Shown here in pieces: positions 47,290 to 57,277 of a DNA stretch of 64,000 bases. Where the stretch lies: NCBI RefSeq assembly GCF_009696045.1, contig NZ_VUMT01000008.1, forward strand, positions 1-64,000, given 5' to 3'. Position 1 is the first letter of the stretch; the number at the start of each line of letters is the position of its first letter. The notes below the pieces were generated by a model. That model ran no database searches, was not told the origin of the DNA, and was given only the letters and a program-made list of their open reading frames with translations. A program made the position numbers and the translations under genes. This DNA is from Velocimicrobium porci. GTDB taxonomy: Bacteria > Bacillota > Clostridia > Lachnospirales > Lachnospiraceae.

Positions 47290-49041
47290 TCATCGATAAG
47301 AAGTCTTTAATGCTTTCGCCAAAACCTTCGGATCTTTTTTATATGGTGTAACCGGGCAAATCTTTTTATCAGTTACGCCCATTAAAGTATACACCGCAAT
47401 TCTAGCTGCACGAACAGAATATTCCTCTGTAAACACCATATCTTCCGGAATCTCTACAAACTGGCTAATCATCGCAAAATTGGTGGAACCTTCCGGAACA
47501 ACATGTGGACGATCTGTCATTTTACGAGGCTGGAATTGTGCATCAATATAAGGCATCATACATGGAATTACATTAATTACGTCTTCCATAATTTCCTCTT
47601 TCTTATCTTCAAAATGAAGATGATGTAATAATTCAGTCAGTATTTCTTCCCCTGTACAGTCCCGCATTGTTTTCTTTATATAGTCACCTTCCTGATTGGT
47701 ATATAAGCCATAACCCCAGAAAATCGTCGTATCCATTGGCTGGTTTTTAAAATGTGGCTGAGCAGCAACAACAATACTCATAAGCCAGTTTGAATCTTTA
47801 AAAGTCATTAGGGCACCACTTCCGGGAATATTTCCTGAAAACTCTTCTATCATTTTTAATAGCTTATTTCCTTTACAGGTAACTGTAAAACTTTCCCAAT
47901 TAGACTCATCCGGATGATTGAAAAAAGGTTCTGGATTGCCAAGACCAGGTTTTTTCTTTGCAACTTTAGCCCAAAGTTCTCCCGATATCGGTTTATCTGC
48001 AATATACTCTGCCGGTGTATATAAATCACCTAACGCTGCATTATCTGTCATACATCCATTTGTCATAAAGCAAATATCATCTTCACTAAGTTCAAGAATC
48101 TCTTCCTCTTCTCCATCTCTCTGAATATGAATCGCTGTTGCCGTAATCTGATTGCCTTCTTTAAAATCAATATCTGTAACGGTTGCTTTTATACTAAAGT
48201 CAACGCCTCGTTCTTCCAAATATACTTTAATTGGAAGAATCACAGACTCATATTGATTGTATGGTGTTCTTGTAACACCTTCTAACGTTTCAATTCTTGA
48301 AAATTCAAAAATCATACGTTCCATATAACGCTTAAATTCAAATAAACTAGACCATTTTTGGAAAGCAAATGTTGTCTGCCACATATACCAGAAATTTGTC
48401 GTAAAGAAATGCGGTGTATGGGAAAACCATTGCTGAATTGTCATGTTATCCAACTTTTCTTCTGGCGTAATCATTAACTTGCCAAGTGCCATACGGTCTT
48501 CATTATTAAATCCCATACTTTTCACATCTTGAATAATACCAAATTTGTCAACCAAACGTGCCTGAGCATGTGTTGGATGATGATGATCAAAATTAAGAAT
48601 TTCTTCGGTTACACTTTTTTCTGGTACATCAATAGAAGGGATCGAAGAAAATAATTCCCAAAAATTTTCATAGGTTTCTTCGTTTAACATTCTTCCGCCT
48701 CGGCATATAAATCCATGTTCAACATCACCTGCACCATCATTACTTCCGCCAAGAACATGCATTCCTTCTAAAATATGAATATTTTCACCTTTCATGCCAC
48801 AGTCGCGAATCAAATAAGCAGCTCCGGCTAAAGAAGCAAGGCCTCCACCCACAAAATAAGCATGGTTCTTTTCTATCGGTCCATAGGTTTTTTTAACCGT
48901 ATTTTCTTTTAATCTGGTATCCTCTTGTTTTTTTGCATATACAGCAGCCGCCACTGCGGTCCCTGCCAATGCCCCTGCTGCCAGTAAAACATTTTTCTTC
49001 TTTCCCATGTTGTAAATCATTTCCTTTCTCAAGTCCTTCAT
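47290..49041 (-). CDS. ohyA: Oleate hydratase (MCRA family)
   Basis: FAD-dependent enzyme that adds water to the cis-9 double bond of oleate, giving 10-hydroxystearate, a detoxification step common in gut bacteria. Nucleotide-binding HAYFVGGGLASLAGAAYLIRD is followed by the RGGRMLNEETYEN block, with catalytic-site Glu in this region, and NFWYMWQTTFAFQKW. At 583 residues it is close to the family length. The N-terminus has an extra hydrophobic stretch (VLLAAGALAGTAVAAAVYA) that may anchor it to the membrane. Start uncertain: 49041, 49020 or 49008. Confidence 0.92.
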   Translation of the reverse strand: MKDLRKEMIYNMGKKKNVLLAAGALAGTAVAAAVYAKKQEDTRLKENTVKKTYGPIEKNHAYFVGGGLASLAGAAYLIRDCGMKGENIHILEGMHVLGGSNDGAGDVEHGFICRGGRMLNEETYENFWELFSSIPSIDVPEKSVTEEILNFDHHHPTHAQARLVDKFGIIQDVKSMGFNNEDRMALGKLMITPEEKLDNMTIQQWFSHTPHFFTTNFWYMWQTTFAFQKWSSLFEFKRYMERMIFEFSRIETLEGVTRTPYNQYESVILPIKVYLEERGVDFSIKATVTDIDFKEGNQITATAIHIQRDGEEEEILELSEDDICFMTNGCMTDNAALGDLYTPAEYIADKPISGELWAKVAKKKPGLGNPEPFFNHPDESNWESFTVTCKGNKLLKMIEEFSGNIPGSGALMTFKDSNWLMSIVVAAQPHFKNQPMDTTIFWGYGLYTNQEGDYIKKTMRDCTGEEILTELLHHLHFEDKKEEIMEDVINVIPCMMPYIDAQFQPRKMTDRPHVVPEGSTNFAMISQFVEIPEDMVFTEEYSVRAARIAVYTLMGVTDKKICPVTPYKKDPKVLAKALKTSYR

Positions 49042-49107
49042 TTTCTTATTTCACTATATTATATAGGATTTCCATTTGTATAGATTTATACAATAATTCT
49101 AAAGTAT

Positions 49108-51189
49108 TTATTGTTCTTCTTCGGCTTTATTTTCTTCGATAACTTTGGCCTGAACATCGGAAGGAGCAGGTTCATAACGTGCAAATTCATAAGAAAACTC
49201 TCCAATTCCACCTGTCATGGAACGTAAATCTGTTGAATAACCATATAGTTCAGCCATAGGAATATCTGCCACAATCTCCTGCTTTCCTCCATTCATTGGA
49301 TTCATACCTAGAACACGTCCCCTGCGTTTGTTTAGATCTCCCATAATATCTCCGGTAAACCGATCCGGTACAACAACCTTTAAAGAGGCAATTGGCTCTA
49401 GCAAAATAGGTGTTGCTTCCATGATGCCCTGCTTAAAAGCCTGAATTGTAGCAAGCTTAAATGCCATTTCAGAAGAATCCACCGGATGATAAGAACCATC
49501 AACTAACGTTGCTTTAATTCCTACAACCGGATATCCTGCCAAAGGTCCTTTCATAACGCTTTCTGCCAGCCCTTTTTCTACTGCAGGGAAATAATTCTTT
49601 GGCACTGCACCGCCAAATATCTTTTCCTCAAAAATATAAGCTTTTTCTAAATCACCAGATGGTTCAAATTCAATATGAACATCTCCATATTGACCATGAC
49701 CTCCCGATTGTTTTTTATGTTTTCCTTGTACCTTTACTTTTTTACGGATTGTTTCACGATAAGGAATTCTTGGTTTACTAAGTTCAATTTCAACCTTATA
49801 GCGTGCCAAAAGCTTTGCAACAACAATTTCCAGTTGTTGATCACCAATACCATATAAAAGTGTCTGTCTGTTTTCTTTATCATTTACAACCTTTAATGTT
49901 AAATCTTCATCCATCATCTTAGCCAAAGCCTGTGATACCTTATCATCATCCCCTTTATTTTTTGTTTTGAATCTTTGGTATGTGTATGGACTTGAAATCT
50001 TTAATTTATCGAATTCAATTGGGCATGCTTTTGTTGAAAGGGTATCTCCGGTTTTTACATCATTTAACTTTGTAATTGCTCCAATATCTCCTGCATACAA
50101 CTCTTTTACTTCAATCTGTTCTTTTCCTCTTAATACATAAAGTCTTGAAAGCTTTTCTTCCTGTCCGGTTCTCGAATTATAAATAAGTGCATCTGATTTT
50201 AATACACCCGAGCATACTTTTATCAGCGAAAACTTTCCAATAAACGGATCTGCAATTGTTTTAAATACCCTTGCAGTCACATCCTTATTCGCATCATAGT
50301 CTGCACTATATGTACTATTTTCTTTTGTATTAATACCTGTAATAACACAACGGTTTGGTGAAGGGAAATATTTATCAATTGCCTCTAACAGCATCGTTGT
50401 TCCTTGTGCATGAAGCCCTGAACCCATTAGAACCGGGACAATTTCACACTCGGACACACTGCTTCGCAGTGCAGTCGACATCTCAATCTTTGTAAAATCT
50501 TCTCCGTTGAAATATTTTTCCATAAGTTCTTCACTTGTTTCAGCAACTGCTTCCATAAGGGATTCTCGATAACGTTCTAGATATTCTTTTGAATATTCAG
50601 GAATTTCACATTCATTATATTGGCTCTTAGTAGTAAATCTTCTTCCTTTCATCTTTACTACATTGACATAACCAACAAATGATTCATTTTCTCGAATTGG
50701 CAAATGGAATGGAGCGATTTTCTTGCCATATAACTCTTCAAGCTTCTCAATTACTTCACGATAGCTGGCATTATCATCATCCATATCTGTTACAAAAAAG
50801 ATACGAGGTAATTTAAAGCGTTCACACAAATCCCATGCTTTCATTGTGCCTACTTCAACACCCGCTTTAGCAGAAATTACAATTACAGCCGCATCTGCTG
50901 CCTGCAGAGCTTCTTCTACTTCCCCTACAAAATCAAAATACCCCGGAGTATCTAAGAAATTAATTTTTGTATCTTCCCATAAAATAGGAACTACCGAAGT
51001 ACTAATGGAAAATTTGCGTTTCACTTCTTCTTTATCAAAGTCGCTAATTGTGTTTCCCTCTTCAACCTTCCCCTGTCGGGTTGTAATTCCCTGCGTGTAC
51101 GCCATGGCTTCAACCAAAGTGGTTTTACCACAGCCTCCGTGCCCTAACAATGCAACATTCCTAATCTTCTCATACTTAAATGTTTCCAT
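49108..51189 (-). CDS. EF-G-like translation GTPase (EF-G2 type)
   Basis: The protein of about 693 residues resembles EF-G: GTPase motifs LLGHGGCGKTTL, DTPGYFDF and VTDMDDDNA, with domains II to V following (HKKQSGGHGQYGDVHIEFEP, MNPMNGGKQEIVADIP and FSYEFARYEPAP). The GHGGCGKT and VTDMDD variants separate it from canonical FusA, whose NKMD motif is changed. This paralogue group is of uncertain role. The start is 51189 with GGAGG 8 bases upstream. No other ribosome genes surround it. Confidence 0.88.
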   Translation of the reverse strand: METFKYEKIRNVALLGHGGCGKTTLVEAMAYTQGITTRQGKVEEGNTISDFDKEEVKRKFSISTSVVPILWEDTKINFLDTPGYFDFVGEVEEALQAADAAVIVISAKAGVEVGTMKAWDLCERFKLPRIFFVTDMDDDNASYREVIEKLEELYGKKIAPFHLPIRENESFVGYVNVVKMKGRRFTTKSQYNECEIPEYSKEYLERYRESLMEAVAETSEELMEKYFNGEDFTKIEMSTALRSSVSECEIVPVLMGSGLHAQGTTMLLEAIDKYFPSPNRCVITGINTKENSTYSADYDANKDVTARVFKTIADPFIGKFSLIKVCSGVLKSDALIYNSRTGQEEKLSRLYVLRGKEQIEVKELYAGDIGAITKLNDVKTGDTLSTKACPIEFDKLKISSPYTYQRFKTKNKGDDDKVSQALAKMMDEDLTLKVVNDKENRQTLLYGIGDQQLEIVVAKLLARYKVEIELSKPRIPYRETIRKKVKVQGKHKKQSGGHGQYGDVHIEFEPSGDLEKAYIFEEKIFGGAVPKNYFPAVEKGLAESVMKGPLAGYPVVGIKATLVDGSYHPVDSSEMAFKLATIQAFKQGIMEATPILLEPIASLKVVVPDRFTGDIMGDLNKRRGRVLGMNPMNGGKQEIVADIPMAELYGYSTDLRSMTGGIGEFSYEFARYEPAPSDVQAKVIEENKAEEEQ

Positions 51190-51420
51190 AGCAAGCTCCT
51201 CCAATACACATTATTTGATTTTTTAATTATAAATTGTTAATTTTAAATCATGTTTATATTTTACTAAAAATTTTCAGAAATATCAATCCTTTTTACTATT
51301 TTTCACATTCTATTTTGTTCTGTACATTAAACTTTTAAACTTTAACGTATTATATTATTGACATGTTATTTCCAATGTAGTACAATCGGTTAAGATATTA
51401 TACAGTTAAGGAGTAAAACT

Positions 51421-52434
51421 ATGATTATTGTTATGAAACCAAATGCAAAGAAGTCTTCAATCCAAGAAGTTCTTCATATAATAGAAAAAAATGGTTTAGA
51501 AGCTCATTTATCAGATGGAAAAGAGGTTACAATCATTGGAGTAGTTGGTGATAAAAATAAATTAAAAGAACAAAACCTGGAAGTTTTTGAAGATGTTGAT
51601 AAAGTCATGGAAGTAACAGAAAGCTACAAATTATCAAACCGCAAATTTCATCCGAAATCCTCTGTAATAAAAGTAGGAAATACAACAATCGGCGGAGATG
51701 AATTTGTAATTATGTCCGGTCCATGTGCAGTAGAAAATGAAGAGCAAGTCATAGAAACAGCCCGCTCGATTCAAGCATCCGGTGCACAAATCTTGCGTGG
51801 AGGAGCCTATAAACCAAGAACTTCTCCTTATTCATTTCAAGGTTTAGAAGAAGAAGGTTTAAAAATTATGCGTAAAGCCGGAGACGAAACCGGTCTTTCT
51901 ATTGTTTGTGAAGTTACAAGTCTGGAGGCGATTGAATCCGCCTCTAAATATGTGGACATGCTTCAAATCGGTGCAAGAAATATGCAAAACTTTTACCTCT
52001 TAAAAGAGGCTGGAAAAACAGGGCTTCCAATTCTTTTAAAACGTGGTTTGTCTGCAACAATTGATGAATGGCTTAATGCTTCAGAATATATTATGGCAGA
52101 AGGAAATCCAAATGTAGTTTTATGCGAACGCGGAATTCGTACATTTGAAACTGCCACCCGTAATACACTTGATATTAGTGCAGTCCCAGTTATCAAAGAA
52201 AAAAGCCATCTTCCTATTATTGTAGATCCAAGTCATGCAACAGGAATCCGCAAATATGTGGCTCCGCTTTCAAAATCTGCAGTTGCAGCAGGGGCTGATG
52301 GATTAATGATTGAAACCCATCCAAATCCCGCAATCGCACTTTCGGATGGTCCACAGTCTTTAACACTGCCTGAATTTGATAGGTTATGCAAAGAATTAAA
52401 ACCTTATATTGAATTAACAGGCAAAAAATTTTAA
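51421..52434 (+). CDS. aroF: 3-deoxy-7-phosphoheptulonate (DAHP) synthase, AroF type
   Basis: Condenses phosphoenolpyruvate and erythrose 4-phosphate, the first step of aromatic synthesis. The protein of 337 residues has an N-terminal ferredoxin-like regulatory domain (about 1-70), then the TIM barrel with MSGPCAVENEEQ, RGGAYKPRTSPYSFQG, LKRGLSATIDEWL and DPSHATG. This is the type I beta family, in which the N-terminal domain gives feedback control. AAGGAGT precedes the ATG. First gene of aroF-tyrA-aroA; no T-box or other leader was recognised in 51205-51420. Confidence 0.96.
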   Translation: MIIVMKPNAKKSSIQEVLHIIEKNGLEAHLSDGKEVTIIGVVGDKNKLKEQNLEVFEDVDKVMEVTESYKLSNRKFHPKSSVIKVGNTTIGGDEFVIMSGPCAVENEEQVIETARSIQASGAQILRGGAYKPRTSPYSFQGLEEEGLKIMRKAGDETGLSIVCEVTSLEAIESASKYVDMLQIGARNMQNFYLLKEAGKTGLPILLKRGLSATIDEWLNASEYIMAEGNPNVVLCERGIRTFETATRNTLDISAVPVIKEKSHLPIIVDPSHATGIRKYVAPLSKSAVAAGADGLMIETHPNPAIALSDGPQSLTLPEFDRLCKELKPYIELTGKKF

Positions 52435-52448
52435 TAGGAGGAGTTTAA

Positions 52449-53564
52449 ATGGAAGATACTTATGGGTTTATTGGGTTCGGTCTTATTGGTGGCTCTATTG
52501 CAAAAGCAATAAAAAAGGCAAAACCGGATTGTTCTATTATTGCTTATCAGCCAGACCACAATACTATAGACAGCCACATTGAAAATAGCCTTTTACTTGC
52601 AAAAAAAGAGTGTATCATTCAGATAATCACTACAAGCCTTGAAGCTTTTTCATGCTGTGACATCATATTTTTATGTGCTCCTGTGCTTTCTAATATAGAA
52701 TATTTAGAAAAATTAACAACCATCGTCAAACCTGACTGTATTATTACGGATGTGGGGAGTGTAAAAGGGAATATTTGTAACGTTGCAAGTTCCCTCTCTG
52801 TTTGCAAAAATTTTATAGGCGGTCATCCTATGACCGGCTCCGAAAAAACAGGCTATGAAAACGCAAAAGAATATCTTTTTGAAAATGCTTTTTATATTTT
52901 AACGCCAAACATAGATACAAAACCTGAGTTTTTAACCCGCTTAAAGCAATTTGTACAATCTATCAATGCAATTCCTGTTATATTAGATGCAAAAGAACAC
53001 GATAATATTGTAGCAGCAATCAGCCATGTGCCACATATTATTGCCTCTTCCCTTGTATCCATGATAAAGGACAACGATGATAAAAATCATACAATGCTTT
53101 CACTGGCAGCCGGAGGTTTTAAGGATATCACAAGAATTGCTTCTTCCTCTCCTATTATGTGGCAAAATATTTGCCTGACTAATAAGGAAAGTATTCAAAC
53201 ATTTTTAACCTTGTACAAAGACACAATTGATTCGTTTTTACAACTTCTTGTACCAGAAAAAGAAAAAGAACTTCTTCACTTTTTTGAGAATGCAAAGGAA
53301 TACCGCGATTCCATTCCTGCTTCTGTGAACGGAATTCTCTCAAAAACTTATGAGCTGTATCTGGATATCATTGATGAATCCGGAGCAATTGCTTTGGTTG
53401 CTTCCTTATTAGCCAGTCATAAAATCAGTATTAAAAATATTGGAATTATACATAACAGAGAATTTCAAGATGGCGTGCTAAGAATTGAATTTTATGATAT
53501 AATAGCAATGGAACAGGCCATTGTTCTATTCCAACAACATAATTATACAATTTATGAACGATGA
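52449..53564 (+). CDS. tyrA: Prephenate dehydrogenase with ACT-like domain
   Basis: Oxidative decarboxylation of prephenate to 4-hydroxyphenylpyruvate for tyrosine. The 371-residue protein has the NAD-binding GFIGFGLIGGSIAK near the N-terminus, DVGSVKG and GHPMTGSEKTGYEN in the catalytic part, and SHVPHIIASSLV. A C-terminal ACT-like regulatory domain (about 300-371, ALVASLLASHKISIKNIGII) is probably the site of tyrosine feedback. The start is 14 bases after aroF behind AGGAGGAGT. It ends 13 bases before the aroA start. Confidence 0.94.
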   Translation: MEDTYGFIGFGLIGGSIAKAIKKAKPDCSIIAYQPDHNTIDSHIENSLLLAKKECIIQIITTSLEAFSCCDIIFLCAPVLSNIEYLEKLTTIVKPDCIITDVGSVKGNICNVASSLSVCKNFIGGHPMTGSEKTGYENAKEYLFENAFYILTPNIDTKPEFLTRLKQFVQSINAIPVILDAKEHDNIVAAISHVPHIIASSLVSMIKDNDDKNHTMLSLAAGGFKDITRIASSSPIMWQNICLTNKESIQTFLTLYKDTIDSFLQLLVPEKEKELLHFFENAKEYRDSIPASVNGILSKTYELYLDIIDESGAIALVASLLASHKISIKNIGIIHNREFQDGVLRIEFYDIIAMEQAIVLFQQHNYTIYER

Positions 53565-53577
53565 AAGGATTTTGCCT

Positions 53578-54861
53578 ATGAACTCTATAACTGTTTCTTC
53601 TTTAAAAGGAGAACTATCCGTACCTGGAGATAAGTCAATTTCCCACCGTGCTATTATGCTTGGCTCCCTGGCAAATGGTTTGACAGAAATCACTAATTTT
53701 TTAGATGGGGAGGACTGTCTTTCAACGATACGTTGTTTTAAAGAAATGGGAATCAAAATAACACAAACAAAAGATACTGTTGCAATAACAGGCAACGGAC
53801 TTTATAATCTTTCCGCCCCTAAATCCACACTCAATGTAGGAAACAGTGGAACAACAGCCCGTCTACTTTCTGGTATCCTTGCAGGGCAGACATTTGAAAG
53901 TACAATAACCGGTGATGAATCAATTCAATCCAGACCAATGAAACGTATTATAGAACCACTTTCTTCCATGGGTGCTGACATTGCAAGTATCTATGGAAAT
54001 GATTGTGCACCATTACATATAAAAGGAAGTAAATTAACCGGAATATCATATCAATCTCCAATTGCATCGGCACAAGTAAAATCCTCCATTCTTTTTGCCG
54101 GATTATATGCAGATGGAACGACATCTGTCACGGAACCTTATTTATCAAGAAATCACTCAGAGCTCATGTTACAGGCCTTTGGTGCAAATGTGAAAACGGA
54201 AAACACAACCATCACGATCACTCCCTCCGTTAATGAATTAGCCGGACAAAAAATTAAAGTTCCGGGGGATATTTCATCTGCTGCATATTTCATCGCAGCC
54301 GCTTTAATTGTTCCTAATTCTGAAATCAAATTATGTAATATCGGTATCAATCCGACACGGGATGGAATTCTTCAAATTTGCCAAAAGATGGGTGCTGATA
54401 TTAAAATAGAAAACCAGCATACTACAAATGGTGAACTTGTCGCTGATTTAATTGTTCGTTCCTCTTCCCTAACCGGAACAACAATAGAGGGAGAAATTAT
54501 TCCAACTCTGATTGATGAAATTCCAATTATTTCTGTTTTAGCTTGTGTTGCCAATGGAACTACAATCATCAAAGATGCAGCTGAATTAAAAGTAAAGGAG
54601 TCCAATCGAATCGATGCGATGGTAAAAAATCTTTCAAAAATGGGAGCGGATATCACTGCTACCGAAGATGGTATGATTATTCATGGTGGCAAACCTTTAC
54701 ATGGCACATTAATTGACAGCAAAAAAGACCATCGAGTTGCTATGTCATGTATAATTGCCTCATTAATCGCCGATGGTCCAACAGGACTTAGCGATTTCTC
54801 ATGTATTAATATTTCCTATCCAAACTTTTTAAACGATCTTAGCAAATTACACAGCCAATAA
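53578..54861 (+). CDS. aroA: 3-phosphoshikimate 1-carboxyvinyltransferase (EPSP synthase)
   Basis: Transfers enolpyruvyl from PEP to shikimate 3-phosphate. The 427-residue protein has PGDKSISHRAIMLGS at the N-terminus, LNVGNSGTTARLLSGILAG, GDESIQSRPM and KVKESNRIDAM near the C-terminus. NSGTTARLL with Thr and Ala fits the class II (Bacillus-type) group more than the class I form; assignment would need comparison. The start at 53578 has AAAGGAT 8 bases upstream. The frame is open to 53521 inside tyrA, but that is less likely. Confidence 0.96.
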   Translation: MNSITVSSLKGELSVPGDKSISHRAIMLGSLANGLTEITNFLDGEDCLSTIRCFKEMGIKITQTKDTVAITGNGLYNLSAPKSTLNVGNSGTTARLLSGILAGQTFESTITGDESIQSRPMKRIIEPLSSMGADIASIYGNDCAPLHIKGSKLTGISYQSPIASAQVKSSILFAGLYADGTTSVTEPYLSRNHSELMLQAFGANVKTENTTITITPSVNELAGQKIKVPGDISSAAYFIAAALIVPNSEIKLCNIGINPTRDGILQICQKMGADIKIENQHTTNGELVADLIVRSSSLTGTTIEGEIIPTLIDEIPIISVLACVANGTTIIKDAAELKVKESNRIDAMVKNLSKMGADITATEDGMIIHGGKPLHGTLIDSKKDHRVAMSCIIASLIADGPTGLSDFSCINISYPNFLNDLSKLHSQ

Positions 54862-54876
54862 ATTGCTATAAAAGAG

Positions 54877-54925
54877 AAGCCCATAAATCCATGCAGAATT
54901 GCCTGAACTTATGGGTTCTTTTTTC
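54877..54925. terminator. Bidirectional terminator between aroA and the lipid kinase
   Basis: AAGCCCATAA pairs with TTATGGGTT around a 25-base loop, followed on the plus strand by CTTTTTT. The convergent lipid kinase gene ends 2 bases later on the minus strand. Confidence 0.7.
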
Positions 54926-54926
54926 T

Positions 54927-55826
54927 TTATTTTTCCCTTTTTCCTCTTCGATATACAATCGCTTTTTCATGATTCCATATCTCTGATTTCTTGTAGGAAC
55001 CACCATATTCACCATCAACTGTCCATGCAACCTCTTTATCACAAGTTAATATCAGATGATTGGTACGAAACGTGTACATATACTTACTGTCATGAACTCT
55101 TGTAATTAATGAATTAATAATGGATTGAAGTTCAACCGGATTTTTAGGATTTTTTATCAATGCCACTTCAAATAAACCATCATCTAATTTTACATTTTTT
55201 CCGTTTAAACCTTTAAATCCACCAACGGAATTAGAATTTGTGATCATTCCAAAAATAAAATCATCTTCCAGACAAACATCATCATGTTCCACTTTCAAAT
55301 GATAATAGCTGATACTCGGAAGTCTTTTAACCCCGTCCAGTATATAGGCCAGACGACCTAACAGGTTTTTTGTAGATTGTGGCGTTTCATAAGCAACTTC
55401 TGTAAATGCTCCAAACGCCGCAATATAATTAAAATAATCGGAATTTAAGGAACCAATGTCATACGGAAACCATTCTCCGTCTACAACAATCTCTGTTGCT
55501 TTTTTAATCTGTTTCGGAATTTTTAAGCTGGAAGCAAAATCATTTACTGTCCCGGCAGGGATATAACCACAGGGAGGTCTATGCTCTAGTGACATTAATC
55601 CATCTGTTATCTCATTTAATGTTCCATCACCACCCGAACAGACAATATAGTCATATTCATTTCCCAGTTCCTTTACCAGCTCAGCCGCATCTCTTTTTTT
55701 TCTTGTAGGATAAACCGTCACTTCATAATCTGCAGCAACAAAACATTCTAATACTTCTGAAAGCTTTGATTTCATAGCTTCTTTTCCTGCATGAGGATTA
55801 TAAATGAATAACATTTTCTTTTTCAT
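54927..55826 (-). CDS. Diacylglycerol/lipid kinase (DagK/YegS-type)
   Basis: The 299-residue protein has IYNPHAGKE at the N-terminus, VCSGGDGTLNEI (GGDGT nucleotide-binding loop) and GTVNDFASSL, all diagnostic of the diacylglycerol-kinase catalytic domain. C-terminal strands include the DGEYGG segment near the active site. The enzyme phosphorylates diacylglycerol or related lipids at the membrane, recycling them into phospholipid synthesis. Ribosome binding site AAAGGAGG. Confidence 0.9.
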   Translation of the reverse strand: MKKKMLFIYNPHAGKEAMKSKLSEVLECFVAADYEVTVYPTRKKRDAAELVKELGNEYDYIVCSGGDGTLNEITDGLMSLEHRPPCGYIPAGTVNDFASSLKIPKQIKKATEIVVDGEWFPYDIGSLNSDYFNYIAAFGAFTEVAYETPQSTKNLLGRLAYILDGVKRLPSISYYHLKVEHDDVCLEDDFIFGMITNSNSVGGFKGLNGKNVKLDDGLFEVALIKNPKNPVELQSIINSLITRVHDSKYMYTFRTNHLILTCDKEVAWTVDGEYGGSYKKSEIWNHEKAIVYRRGKREK

Positions 55827-55989
55827 GGACCAGCCTCCTTTTCCCTTTTTTCTGATATAATATAGTTATGACTAACCTTCCTTACAGCTAGTAGAAATTA
55901 CCCTTCTTGTCGTTATTTAATCATTTTATACTACTGTGAACTACCCCCCACTTACAGAAGTGCGGGCTTCTTGCTTCAACCACTACTGC

Positions 55990-56675
55990 TTAGCAATACA
56001 ACAGACGCAAACCTTCCCTTTTTATATTAATAGCTGCATTATAATCACGGTCTATATGAATTCCACAACTGCACTGATAAATTCGTTCGCCTAAAGAAAG
56101 TTTCTTTCTGTAACCACAATTACTGCACAACTGACTTGATGGATACCATTTATCCACTTTTACAAGGTATTTACCTCTTTCATGAAGTTTATATTCCAGC
56201 ATTTGTAAGAATAATCCATATCCGTTATCAACTGTTGCCTTTCCATTACCAAAACCTTTATTGGCTACAGCTTTCATATTAAGAGTCTCAACACACACTA
56301 CATCGTACTGATTGGCTATCTCAGTAGATTTTTTATGTAGAAAATCAAGTCTCTCATTTGCTGTATGTCTATGAATTTTATTGACTTTCTTTAACTGTTT
56401 TAAGTAATTATTCGACTTTGTTTCCTTCTTTTTTGAACCAGTTTTTCGTGACAATCTTCTTTGTTCTTTTACAAGTTTTTTACTGTTTTTACGATAGTAT
56501 TTCGGCATATCTGCCTTAATTCCATTACTATCCATATACAATCCATCCGACTTATAATCCAAACCAACCGCTTTCGTACTTGTTTTAGATACAGGTATAA
56601 CATCCATGTCATATCAAACAATACAGCCTGTTCAGTTGTGGGATATATCCTCTACTTAATTGCTCTGTTTGCCAT
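55990..56675 (-). pseudogene. tnpB: TnpB nuclease with internal deletion and nonsense codon
   Basis: The normal start MANRAIK at 56675 is followed by a TAG and RIYPTTEQAVLF, then about 120-150 residues are lost with a frame change. A 205-residue C-terminal piece (ATG at 56607) holds the RuvC residues: Asp in GLDYKSDGLY, Glu in VCVETLNM, Asp in IDRDYNAAINI, and the zinc finger CSNCGYRKK...CSCG. The N-terminal recognition domains needed for omega-RNA and TAM binding are gone, so RNA-guided cleavage is not expected. Confidence 0.85.
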
Positions 56676-56679
56676 AATC

Positions 56680-57078
56680 TTATTTTTCTCCTTGTGACTG
56701 AATGTACTTTTTAATAGTTTCTATTGTTGCTCCACCTGTTGTAATTAAGCAGAATGACCTTGACCAAAAATATTCTTTCCAAAGTTTATTCCTGATTTGA
56801 GGATATTCTTTCTTTATAAGCCTGCTGCTTGCAGATTTATAAGCATTTATGAATTTTGATAACTCGCTGTTTGGTTGAGCCTTGAACAAAATATCAACAT
56901 GATCAATATCATGATTCCATTCTGTAACGGAAATATTATAATTTGGTGATATTTTTTCGAATATTTCTTTTAGTCGATTTGATATTTCATCATTTATCAC
57001 TCGTCTTCTATATTTCACAACAAGAATAAGATGATAATTCATATAGAACACTGAATGATTATTACTTTCCAATTCCAT
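56680..57078 (-). CDS. tnpA: IS200/IS605 TnpA, Y1 single-strand transposase
   Basis: The 132-residue transposase has YHLILVVKYRRRVI at the N-terminus, HDIDHVDILF at the HUH position (HxD rather than HxH, a variant I recall in part of this family), FWSRSFCLITTGGA and the catalytic Tyr in IKKYIQSQGEK. Its length is complete. It acts on single-stranded DNA as a dimer. It lies just upstream of the tnpB remnant. Confidence 0.88.
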   Translation of the reverse strand: MELESNNHSVFYMNYHLILVVKYRRRVINDEISNRLKEIFEKISPNYNISVTEWNHDIDHVDILFKAQPNSELSKFINAYKSASSRLIKKEYPQIRNKLWKEYFWSRSFCLITTGGATIETIKKYIQSQGEK

Positions 57079-57227
57079 TTATATAATACCTTTCATGTAA
57101 TTATCACTGAATATATTATACATCATTTTCAAGAACTTCACAACAAAAAAATACCAATTCATCCCGCCACTTATAGAAGTGAGGGAATTCTTGGTAATTT
57201 TAGTTAAATATTTAATATACCAAAATA

Positions 57228-57249
57228 AGGCTGTCGCTAACGACAGCCT
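57228..57249 (-). terminator. Terminator of the alcohol dehydrogenase operon
   Basis: AGGCTGTCG-CTAA-CGACAGCCT, a compact GC-rich hairpin, with TTATTTTGG on the minus-strand side, about 30 bases beyond the alcohol dehydrogenase stop codon. Confidence 0.7.
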
Positions 57250-57277
57250 CATCATTTCATATATTATTTGCAAGAGA

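Larger units (their letters stand above)
55939..57190 (-). mobile_element. IS200/IS605-family element with intact tnpA and broken tnpB
   Basis: The tnpA gene and a tnpB remnant lie head to tail on the minus strand. Short imperfect hairpins mark both ends: CCCCCACTT-ACAG-AAGTGCGGG near 55945-55967 and CCCGCCACTT-ATAG-AAGTGAGGG near 57164-57187, the structures recognised as single-stranded ends by Y1 transposases. The element is inserted between the lipid kinase and alcohol dehydrogenase genes. Its tnpB is defective, but tnpA alone can suffice for transposition in this family. Confidence 0.75.

Noticed and set aside
49108-51189. Tetracycline-resistance protein (TetM-like) reading of the EF-G-like gene
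   Set aside because: Domain sequences and length fit the EF-G2 group better. The tip features of ribosomal protection proteins were not recognised and no resistance context is present.
55990-56607. Short stand-alone TnpB-like nuclease
   Set aside because: The upstream fragment MANRAIK followed by TAG and RIYPTTEQ shows that it is the tail of a broken full-length TnpB, not a compact variant.
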